Assembly: GCA_910584815.1 (NCBI GenBank)
Contig: CAJUBT010000023.1
Span: 1 to 21,440, forward strand
Reading direction: 5' to 3'
DNA: 21,440 bases
Source of the DNA: an uncultured Christensenella sp.
GTDB taxonomy: Bacteria; Bacillota; Clostridia; Christensenellales; UBA1242
Position numbers and translations under genes: made by a program. The notes beneath the pieces were generated by a model. It ran no database searches, was not told the origin of the DNA, and saw nothing but the letters and a program-made list of their open reading frames with translations. How positions within the stretch are numbered: position 1 is the first letter of the stretch; the number at the start of each line of letters is the position of its first letter. This document shows, in pieces, positions 1 through 8,900 of this stretch.

Positions 1-53
1 AAAAATTTAATTCTCATAGAAATACTTCTAAATTATTTATGTTTTATAAAATT

Positions 54-84
54 AAAATACCACAAATAATTGTGGTATTTTTTT
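54..84. terminator. Bidirectional hairpin terminator
   Basis: Perfect 12-bp stem (54-65 with 70-81, containing ATACCACAA / TTGTGGTAT) and a 4-nt ATAA loop. On the + strand it runs into seven T (78-84), the canonical form for a gene arriving from the left of the window. On the minus strand it is followed by TTTTAATTTTAT and lies about 135 nt after the permease stop, so it probably ends the exporter operon too. Confidence 0.75.
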
Positions 85-218
85 ATTATATAATATGCTT
101 TATATAAAAATTAAATGGCTACCTTTTTATGCTAAAGCTTTAATTAAAATAAAAAATAAATTAATAAATAAATATTTTAACGCTTAATAAAGTTTGTGAA
201 CACAAAATTTTATAATTA
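85..218. other. Short AT-rich 3' region of the exporter operon
   Basis: No gene is supported here. A small inverted pair (TTTGTG at 193-198, CACAAA at 201-206) lies just after the permease stop but has only a two-base loop and is not called as a terminator. Confidence 0.4.
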
Positions 219-1805
219 TTAAACTTGAATTTTATTATATATCTCTTCGCCTTTTTTAATAAGAACAATGACAAGAACTGCACAATAAACAGCCTGTATT
301 GCTAACATTATTGGCATATAAATTGTGAAAGTTAAATTTGAACTATGGAAAAACCATAAGAAGAAAACAATCATAGGTATCATAGCAATAAGCATATCTA
401 ATGCCATAGTTAAAAGCATACTTGCCCCATTTTTTACAGCTTGTGTTTCACTTGTCCAATTAAGCCTTGGAAATTTTAAGTTTAATAAAAGCCCCAAAAT
501 TGTTTGCGAAAGAGTTGTAAATAATAGGTAAAATAGTATAAGCACAACAAGCAAAAAACTTAATTTTAAAACAACACTTAAGATTATAACTCCTATAAAA
601 ATAACTGGTACGGTTATCATTAAATTTAAAGCACATTTTGAAAGTACAATATCTTTAAACTTTATAGGTAAGCTTTTTAGATTTTGAAGTTTAGACCCTT
701 CCATTGAAATTGTAACAGAAGTTGTTGGAGCCACGCCTAAGCACATTGCCATACAGAACACTGCAGTTGCAGAAAAAACTTCTTGTATTCCTGTGTTAAA
801 TTCGAATTGAGCAAAAGTTGAAAGTGCAATAATAACAGAAACTATACTCATTATTATTCCCATTAAACCATTTACACAATAAACACTACTGTTAAAAAAA
901 GTGGAAATTTCCTTTTTAAAAAGGTTAGTAAATGGAGTTTTAGTTGAATAAGTTATTGGCACAGGTTTACCCTTAATTTTTGTTACCATTAAATTAGAGT
1001 TTATTTTTTTGTAACCGAACATAACAACCAAAATGCCTAACACTGCAAAACCAAGACTAACTAAAATTGCATACAAATAATAAACAAAACTAGATGTTGT
1101 TATGGCTGTAAATAAAAAGTAAATGTTGCTAAATACAATTTTAAACCATAGAGGCAAACCACCAACAAACATTTGCTCCATAAAATTTGAACTTGAAAGA
1201 GAAATAAAAACGGCAAGCGAAATTGCAAAAACTAAAGAAAATATTGTGCGAACAATGTTTTTATTTTTCATTTTAGCGGTTAAGGCATTAACTAAAAAAC
1301 CTAATACACTGCTAATGAATTGCGCAAATAATGGCATAAACAGAACGGAAAAAATGCAAAAAATTATTCCGAATGCTGTTACTTCATTAAAAATAAAATA
1401 AACAATGAAAGTTGGAATTGCCACTATTAAATAATAAAGTGCGGTTGTTAAATAAGCACCTAAGAATTTTGAAGTGATTAATGTAACATTCTTTATTGGC
1501 AGGCTAGAAAGTAAATTATAATCTTTCGCTCTATACATAACCCCTTGAGTGTCTGTTAATGTTAACATTAAGGATATTATTAGTGCCATAAAAAAGCCAA
1601 CTATTAAAATGTATTTTGAATTACCAGTTAAATTGAACATATCTGCAAAGTTATACAAAGAATAACCAATAGCACAACTTAGAACTAGAAACAACAAAAT
1701 AATTGTAGGCAAAGTTTTTGCCTTAGCCTTTTTACTAAAACCAGCAAAGGCACTTATAACTTGCTCTTTAAAATAGATAATTGAAAGTTTAATTGTTTGT
1801 TTCAT
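219..1805 (-). CDS. ABC exporter permease, two-half fused type
   Basis: Integral membrane subunit partnering the ATPase immediately upstream. The 528 residues contain about 12 hydrophobic segments: roughly 31-53, 64-86, 113-139, 143-173, 187-205, 220-236, 240-264, 310-334, 344-364, 393-440 (two), 463-486 and 492-516, with charged loops between. A pseudo-repeat is visible: LLSSLPIKNVTLITSK (98-113) and NLKSLPIKFKDIVLSK (375-390), both in cytoplasmic-type loops before hydrophobic helices. This suggests two fused ABC-2-type halves in one chain, which would bind an ATPase dimer. No extracellular enzymatic domain is present. The product class is sure; substrate is unknown. Start chosen by GGAG at 7 nt and the 17-bp overlap with the ATPase gene; stop TAA at 219-221. 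Confidence 0.88.
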   Translation of the reverse strand: MKQTIKLSIIYFKEQVISAFAGFSKKAKAKTLPTIILLFLVLSCAIGYSLYNFADMFNLTGNSKYILIVGFFMALIISLMLTLTDTQGVMYRAKDYNLLSSLPIKNVTLITSKFLGAYLTTALYYLIVAIPTFIVYFIFNEVTAFGIIFCIFSVLFMPLFAQFISSVLGFLVNALTAKMKNKNIVRTIFSLVFAISLAVFISLSSSNFMEQMFVGGLPLWFKIVFSNIYFLFTAITTSSFVYYLYAILVSLGFAVLGILVVMFGYKKINSNLMVTKIKGKPVPITYSTKTPFTNLFKKEISTFFNSSVYCVNGLMGIIMSIVSVIIALSTFAQFEFNTGIQEVFSATAVFCMAMCLGVAPTTSVTISMEGSKLQNLKSLPIKFKDIVLSKCALNLMITVPVIFIGVIILSVVLKLSFLLVVLILFYLLFTTLSQTILGLLLNLKFPRLNWTSETQAVKNGASMLLTMALDMLIAMIPMIVFFLWFFHSSNLTFTIYMPIMLAIQAVYCAVLVIVLIKKGEEIYNKIQV

Positions 1806-2505
1806 TTTCTAACTCCAAGAAGATACTTTCTAAACTTTTCTTTCCACGAACCTCTTCCATTTTTCCACTTTCTACAAGTTTTCCATTTTTAATTATAACT
1901 ACATGAGAACATAACTTTTCTGCCACCTCTAATACGTGTGTGGAATAAAAAATTGCTGTGCCACTATTTGCAAGTTCTTGCATTATAAGTTTAAACTGAT
2001 AACTTGCATTAGGGTCTAGCCCAACAAAAGGTTCATCTAGTAATAACAATTTTGGTTTATGAATAAGTGCCGAAACAAGTGCTAGTTTTTGCTTCATTCC
2101 GTGACTATAACTTGAAATTGGATAACCTAAATCGTTAAATATTTCCAATTTTTTTGCATATTCTTCTATTCTTTTTTGCCTAGTTTCCTTATCTATTTTA
2201 AAAACATCGGCAATAAAGTTAACATATTCTATACCTTTTAAATGTTCATATAATTCTGGATTATCTGGCAAATATGCAATATTCTTTTTTGCTTCCATTG
2301 GGTTCTGTTTAATGTTAATTCCATCTATTATTATTTGACCTTCATCAAACCCAGTTATACAGGCAATACATCTAAGTGTGGTTGTTTTACCAGCTCCGTT
2401 ATGCCCAATAAAAGCACAAATTTGCCCAGCTTCAACTTCCAAACTTATGTTATTTACAGCAACTTTATCGCCAAACTTTTTTGTTAAATTTTCTATTTTT
2501 AACAT
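1789..2505 (-). CDS. ABC exporter ATP-binding protein
   Basis: Nucleotide-binding subunit of an ABC-2-type exporter, acting at the inner face of the membrane to power the permease encoded just downstream. The 238 residues carry the full set of motifs: Walker A GHNGAGKT (34-41), a YLPDNPELYE segment at the Q-loop position (78-87; Pro-Asp replaces the usual Gln, as is common in this exporter subgroup), signature SHGMK (134-138), Walker B LLLLDEP (153-159), D-loop GLDP and switch His 190 (STH). Length is typical of short exporter ATPases. The start at 2505 gives MLKIENLTKKFG, the usual ABC opening, and has a GGGGGAG site; ATG at 2526 would add seven residues. The 3' end overlaps the permease gene by 17 bp, indicating translational coupling. 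Expression is probably driven by the promoter at 2620-2650. The substrate cannot be told; lipids, peptides or antimicrobial compounds are all possible for this class. Confidence 0.93.
   Translation of the reverse strand: MLKIENLTKKFGDKVAVNNISLEVEAGQICAFIGHNGAGKTTTLRCIACITGFDEGQIIIDGINIKQNPMEAKKNIAYLPDNPELYEHLKGIEYVNFIADVFKIDKETRQKRIEEYAKKLEIFNDLGYPISSYSHGMKQKLALVSALIHKPKLLLLDEPFVGLDPNASYQFKLIMQELANSGTAIFYSTHVLEVAEKLCSHVVIIKNGKLVESGKMEEVRGKKSLESIFLELENETNN
1813..1816 (-). promoter_or_regulatory. Ribosome binding site of the permease gene
   Basis: GGAG on the minus strand sits 7 nt before ATG at 1805-1803, inside the end of the ATPase gene. Good spacing supports the 1805 start and coupled translation. 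Confidence 0.7.
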
Positions 2506-2517
2506 TTTTTTTAGTTT

Positions 2518-2524
2518 CTCCCCC
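2518..2524 (-). promoter_or_regulatory. Ribosome binding site deciding the ATPase start
   Basis: GGGGGAG on the minus strand (2524-2518) lies 12 nt before ATG at 2505-2503. The alternative ATG at 2526 overlaps this site and has only AT-rich sequence before it. This supports starting at 2505, although the spacing is longer than optimal. Confidence 0.6.
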
Positions 2525-2592
2525 ATTTTAAATTCATATGCGTTTTTTTAATTTAGTAGTTTTACCTTATTATTTGTTTTTGTGTTTAAATG

Positions 2593-2606
2593 GTTTTTAT
2601 AAAAAC
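2593..2606. promoter_or_regulatory. 14-bp palindrome just downstream of the promoter
   Basis: GTTTTTATAAAAAC is a perfect palindrome lying at about +7 to +20 of the predicted transcript. The position suits a repressor operator, and small ABC exporter operons are often controlled by GntR-type regulators, but no regulator gene is present in the window and an AT-rich palindrome can arise by chance. Confidence 0.3.
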
Positions 2607-2619
2607 ACTTCTGCATTTT

Positions 2620-2650
2620 AGTATACCCCCCCCCCTTGAAGTTTTGTCAA
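2620..2650 (-). promoter_or_regulatory. Sigma-A-type promoter with a G10 tract in its spacer
   Basis: On the minus strand, a perfect TTGACA -35 (2650-2645) and TATACT -10 (2625-2620) are separated by 19 nt (2644-2626), of which the last ten are G. Upstream of the -35 (about 2651-2700) the DNA is nearly pure A/T with A- and T-runs, like an UP element. Transcription would begin near 2613, giving a leader of roughly 110 nt before the ATPase start at 2505. The 17-nt spacing optimum would be reached by losing two G, so tract length probably sets promoter strength. Confidence 0.7.
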
Positions 2651-2794
2651 GAGTTTAGAAGATAAATTTTTATATATTTTAAACTTAATAAATTTTTAAA
2701 CACATTTAAATTATAACAAAAATTAATTAAACATTACAAATAATAAAAATAAATTTTTTACAATAATAAAGTAATAAATTAATTAAATGTATAC

Positions 2795-2859
2795 TTTTTA
2801 TAATGCTTAATTTCTGTTTTATATAAATTTAAGCAAATGAGTTTTAAGCATTATAAAAA
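2795..2859. repeat. 16-bp perfect inverted repeat next to the terminator
   Basis: TTTTTATAATGCTTAA at 2795-2810 is exactly complementary to 2844-2859, with a 33-nt AT-rich loop. Its right arm overlaps the terminator stem by two bases. It may be a second termination or RNA-stability hairpin, or a remnant palindromic element; no coding content. Confidence 0.5.
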
Positions 2860-2892
2860 ATAGAGTAAGAATAAAACTTTCTTACTCTATTT
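2855..2892 (-). terminator. Hairpin terminator of the giant gene
   Basis: Perfect 13-bp stem: 2858-2870 (AAATAGAGTAAGA on the + strand) pairs with 2880-2892, 9-nt loop. On the minus strand it is followed by T residues (six, 2860-2855, partly within the stem). It begins about 40 nt after the TAA of the giant gene, as expected for intrinsic termination. Confidence 0.75.
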
Positions 2893-2933
2893 AATTTTAT
2901 AAGTAATATCAATAACATTTTTAACTTATAGGT

Positions 2934-5900
2934 TTAGTTTAGAAAATTATTTTTATTTTTTTTAACAGAAACATAAACAAAAGTTAAAAGTACGCTTACA
3001 ATGCTAAGAACTAATATTACATACTTAATAAGGTTCGACCCATTGTTTTCTGTTTTGGTGTTCGTGTTATTTTTAAGTGCTAAGTTAACATTGAACTTGA
3101 AGTCGCCACCATTTTGAATTACATTGCCTAAAATTGTAAAGATAGATGCACCATCTACATTTGCCACATTGGAATAGAAATTTGCACCATTTATAATAGC
3201 GTCCCCTTGTTCATCGATACAAATTACTCCGCCATAATTTGCACTATTACCAATAAAATCGCCACCATTAAATACCACCGAACCACCTTTCGTGTAAATG
3301 CAACCACCACTGCCATTAAGTGTGTAATTCCTTGCAAATAAGCCCGAATTAATAGTTACTGAACCTGTGTTAAATATAAAACCACCATTTCCGTAAGTTG
3401 AATAATTAAGCCTATAGTCGCCACCATTAATAATTAAGTTACCTTCATTATATATCGACCCACCAGTTAATAGTGCTGTGTTAATGTTAACATAAGTGTT
3501 AAATATGCTGCAACCATTTAAGTTAAGTGTAGCACCCTCATAGTTACGAGCAACAGAAGGGCCACCGCCTGTATTTGTTATGTTAGAAATGTAAACATTG
3601 TTATTAATGGATAATATTCCACTATTGCTAAACAATGGTTCAGTTGCAGATGCACTTACACTGCCATTGCTTGTTATGTAAATTGAGCCTGTGCCACCAC
3701 CTAAAGTAAACCTTACAATGTTAGAGTTATTTGGTATTACAATTATTGGAGCATTAGTTAATGAACTGTGCCTATATAAGAATATTTTCTTATTAGTTAT
3801 TATAGTTTCCTCAAGCACACCATTAGCCCCCACAGTGTACGAAGACATAAAGAATATTTCGCCACCATCTTTTAATGCACTAACCATATTAGATAAAGTT
3901 GAAATTCCTGTGAAAGAAGTATGTTCAGCATCGTTATAGAATCTATCATTGTAGAAATATACTTTACTAAAAGCAATCGTTGGGGCAACTAAAACGCTAA
4001 CTGTATTTTCGTAAAGTGCAGAATCACTAGGAGTGAATTTTAACACATATCTTGTGTTAACATCACTTGGAATTGTGTTCCCATTTTCAAAAGACCAAGT
4101 ACCAGAAACAACTAAGTTACCAGATTTTACAATGCCATTTTCAAACCTTGCGAGTGATAGTCTGTCGCCAGCATTAATGTATGCAGTTGGAGCTTCCACA
4201 ATGCTTAAAATTCTGCCTGTAATTCTAAAGTTAATTCTGCCTGTAACAAACTTATCTAGGTTAGAGTTATCCACAATTTTATAATAAATTGTGTAATCTT
4301 TAATTTCTACATAACTAGGAGCAGTTAAAGAATATTCTCCATCTTCACTTTCTGCAAAATAAATAGAATAGTCTCTACAATTATAAACAGTAAAGTCTTC
4401 TGCTGTAACAGTTTTTGGTTTACCATCCATAGTGTAAACTTTATCACTAATATGAACAATTAGTTCCTGATTATTATCAGGTGCAGCAACAAGAACAATT
4501 GCATTCTTTAAAGCATCTAATTTTAAAGAATAGTTATAGCTATCATCGTAACTAAACACATTTATATCTATTGTAGTTACAGGTATATCTGTCTTGTAAG
4601 TTGTAACAACTGTTAAAGCATCTTCCGCATTATCTATTGTTAAGCCTATTGAACTTTCTAAAGAGAGTTCTGCAACTAGAATGCCTTTGTTACTATCTTT
4701 AGATAAATGTAAATTGTTTTCATCTCTTGTTGAAACAGAAGTTTGAGTAGAGTTTGTATAGTTATTTTTAATTGTTATAATTGCACCACTTTGTAGTGAT
4801 AAGCCATAAATACTATTGTCGTAATCGGTTTCTCCTTTAAAGGCATAATAAATGCCTCCGCCAGCAGAACTAGATGCATTATAAGTTATTGTAACTTCAC
4901 CTTTTAAAACTAAGCTTGCAGGATTTTCACTTTCAATATAAATTGCACCACCTACTTTTGCAAAGTTACCAAGCATACTATCAAAGTCATCATAAATTCC
5001 ATTGTTATTTGTATCTACAAAACCACCAAGAGTAGAATCGTAAAGTTCAACCACAACACCAAGGGCAGTGCCAAGATAAATTGCCCCGCCATTTTCACTT
5101 GCAATGTTAGAAGTAAAGGTTGTGTTTTCAATTAAAATGTTTGCATTAACTTTTGTGCTTGCAGACCCTTTAATTAATAATGCACCACCATTACCTGTAA
5201 CACTGTTAGCCGAGAATAATGAATGTTTAATGTTAACTTGAGTTGCAACTTTTGAAACATCTACATATATTGCCCTTGTGTTATTTTCAATTAAACTAGA
5301 GCCTGTCATATTAAATGTTATAACATTATCTAAATAAATAACCCCGCTTGTTGAATTAGAAGTTTTTGAAATTGTTGTGTTCTCTAAAACTAAATTTCCA
5401 CCCTGAATATAGAAACTTACACCATCAACATTTGGTTTTAAGTTTGTTATATAAGAGTTAGTTATTGTTACATTACTATTATCTGCACGCAAAGAACCTG
5501 AATTTGCCGAACTGTTTAATGTTACTGAATTTAAAATTAAAGTTGCATTCGTTGCAAATATATCCATAACAGCATTTGAAGAACTTTCTCTGCCTGAAGT
5601 TATTACAGAGTTTTTAATTAAAGCATAAGCATTTGCACTTAAGTAAATATTTGCTCCACTTGAAACTGCTGATGCCGAATTATTTTCTATCTTAGCATTT
5701 TCTATATAGTTATAAGAATCTGAGCCTGCATACAAGCCTCCGCCATTGCCAGTTTCTTCACCACCATTAGAAGATAGAGTTCCGCCATAAATATAAAGTG
5801 AACCATAGTTTGCAATACCACTGCCTAATATGCTTGTGCCAGTTTCTGTTTTAGAGTTAAGAGTTATTTCACCGCCCTGCATAATAAGGCTTGCATCTTT

Positions 5901-8900
5901 ATCGTTATATACTCCAGCTCCGCTTGTTGATGCTGTGTTGCTTGCAATTCTGCCAGAACTTAAAATAATTTTTCCTTTATTATAAATTGCGCCACCATTT
6001 GTTGCTGTGTTATTTTCAATTTCGCCACCAGATAGAGTAAAGTCTCCTTCATTATAAACTGCACCACCTAAGCTAGCAGAATTATCTCTAATTTTTCCGC
6101 TTACAAAGTTAATTACGCCTTTATTATAAATTGCGCCACCATTTGTTGAGGAATTAGAGTAAACATCAACACCCTCCAAGCTTATAACACCTGTTTTACC
6201 ATTATAAATAATACTGTTTGCGGTGTTATTGTCGTATATAGCACTATCAACAATTATGGTATGTCCATTATTATTAACAGCCCCCTTCAAACTGCCAAGA
6301 GAAATGCCAAGTATTTTACAATTATGCAATTCAAGTTCGCCATTCTTTTCAACGTAAATAACACCATTAATGGTTGTATCTGCATCGGTTGAAATGTTGC
6401 TTATTTCCTGGCTAGAAATTACAGCTTTACCTTTAGGGCCTATAAACAACCAAGCACCATACTCAGCCCAGTTATCAACAGCCAAACCATCTTCTAAAAC
6501 AAGAGTTCCATTTTTAACAAATATTGCACCGCCCTTACCATTATCAGTAGTTAAATCTGCACCACTATAAAGGTTAGAGTTACCAGTAACTTCTACATTT
6601 GTCATACGAATGTATAAGCCATCATCAATAACAACACTTGCATTAAATTCCATTTTATTGCCATAAATTCTTCCATCACGGAACAACATTCTGCTTGAAT
6701 TTCCTTGAGCTGTTGTAAAACTAAACAAGGTTGCATTTTCACCATAACCATAGTTACCACTAACAACAAAGTCACTCATTTCAAAGTTTGCAACATTTTC
6801 AAAATTAATTAATGTTCCATAAATATTATTTCCACTAAACACAATGTTACTTTCAACAAAGGTTAGTGAATTTAAATATAATGCTGCACCTTTACCATAA
6901 CCTGTGTTACCAACAAAGTTAACATCTCTAAGTTCAACACTTCCTCTATCGTTAACAAAATAAACTCCGCCATCATTTAAAGTTGTGTTTTGTTTAATAG
7001 AAGTATTGGCAATATCCATACTTGCCTTATCACCAAAAGAATAAATTGCAGAGCCATTAGTTGCCTTATTTCCAACTAATTTAACATTTGTTAACTTTAA
7101 TAATGCACCAAACCATATACCGCCACCATTAGAGGTTGCCGTGTTATTTTCTATAGTTGTGTTTGTAATTTCCGCATCCATAGTAACAACTAAACCACCA
7201 CCAAAGTTGTTGGCAATATTATTTGAAATATTACTATCTACAATTTTGATAGGAGCAACACTTACAATTCCTCCGCCAAAGCCTGCTGATATGTTACCTT
7301 TAACATTAATGTTTTGTAAATTTGCTTTTCCACCAATAATGCTAACTGCACCTGAAGAATATTGAGTGTCTTTTGGCATTTCAACAAACATATCTACGCC
7401 ACGACTTATGAACACAGAAGCATCAAATTCTCTACCTTCTTCAACAAGTTCGTTGAATAAAATATCGGTGTGATTAATTGTAAGGTCGGCATTAAAACCA
7501 CCTATAGCAGAACCTTTTAATTTGTTGTTTTTAACAACAGAATTTGTAATTAAACCTTTGCTTGTTGCAATTGTTATTCCAGCTTGCATATTTAGGTTAT
7601 TTTCTACTCTAATATTATCAAGAGTAACAACACTATCTAACTGATTATGCCCACCATAATATATTCCACTAGAAGAATTGTTTATTATTCTAATATCACT
7701 TAAATTATGTGTGCCAGCAACACTTGAAGTGGAATAAATTGCGTAACCATTAACATTGTTTTGGAAGTTAAGAGCAGTAACTTTAACAAATTTATTATCT
7801 TCAAAACCTATAATGCTAAATGCATTGTTATAAATAAAGTTACTATTTGAAAGGGTTACCTTTCCACCTTTAATGTTAAATAATATGTTACTACTTGTTC
7901 CACCAGAAATTTGTAAAGAACTTATTCTAATAGAACTATTCTCTCCATCACTTTCAATGTGGCTCATTGCTCCAGAATTTGCAGCATTGTTTTTAAGAGA
8001 TACATTATCTAAAACTATACTACTATCATTTTTGCTTACAACATATATACCGCCACTATTTGTTGCCACTGAAGTGTTAGAAAAGTTGCTACCATCTAAC
8101 TCTAAATTACTAATTTTAATTTCTGCACTATTCATATTAATATGAACTGCACTATTTCCAAAATTATAGTAACCACTAATTCCATCTATATCTAGTTTAC
8201 CACCAGCATTTTCTTGTGTTTCTATGCAAATTGCACTGCCAAAACCATTGCCAACATAGCAATTTTTAAACACTAAATCGGTTAAAATAATTTCTAAATT
8301 ATCACAACCAGAACTAGAAGTTATATAAACTCCTGCACCATTTTCAGCAAAACAATGTTCAAATTCACAACCACGAATTTCAATAATGCTGTTGCTATCA
8401 ACATAAATTGCACCACCATTGTATTTTGCATTAGTAAATTGAGATGTGTTTGAAACTTCTACAAATTTGCAATTTATAATATATGTTTCGCAACTTTGCG
8501 ATACAACTTTAATTGCACTTCTTACTGGTCTTCCACTATTGCTATTGTTTAGCCCCATATAACAATTGGTAATATATAATGCACTATCGGTTGCGGAAAC
8601 ATAAATAATTCCATCTTCCTCTGAACCAACAAAAGTTGAAAGATTGTTAAAGTTACAATAGTCAAAGTTTATTGTGTTATTTGAATTTTCAATGTTAATT
8701 ACTTTAACATTTGTATTGGCATTTGAGGAAGAAGTGCTTAATTTAAATTCGCACCTATAGAAACTAATTTCCTTGCCCATCCCATTGAAATTTAAGTTAC
8801 TACTATTATTCCCAGTTCTTAATGCTAATTCGCTAAATTCGCAATTTTCAGCAAAGAAAGAACCAGAAATATCCATAATACTGCAACCTTCTGTATAGAA

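Noticed and set aside
1..69. Short open frame at the left edge on the + strand
   Set aside because: Only 22 codons before a stop, no recognisable sequence, and it runs into the hairpin terminator; could be a gene end but is not supported.
193..206. Inverted pair TTTGTG/CACAAA as the permease terminator
   Set aside because: Six-bp AT-rich arms with a two-base loop make a weak hairpin; the 12-bp stem at 54-81 is far better.
325..531. Open frame on the + strand opposite the permease
   Set aside because: It lies wholly within a well-supported membrane protein gene, has no ribosome binding site or recognisable protein, and fits chance opening opposite a biased gene.
2626..2635. C10 run as a sequencing or assembly artefact
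   Set aside because: Cannot be fully excluded as to exact length, but its placement exactly between a perfect -35 and a near-perfect -10 makes a real tract the better explanation; kept as a finding.
2896..2930. Seven-bp inverted pair (TATAAGT/ACTTATA) after the giant gene stop
   Set aside because: Short and AT-only apart from one pair, expected by chance in this composition; the 13-bp stem next to it explains termination.
5902..6212. Regularly spaced repeats resembling a CRISPR array
   Set aside because: The 72-bp periodicity is in the reading frame, the 'spacers' are diverged coil sequence, and no cas gene is present.
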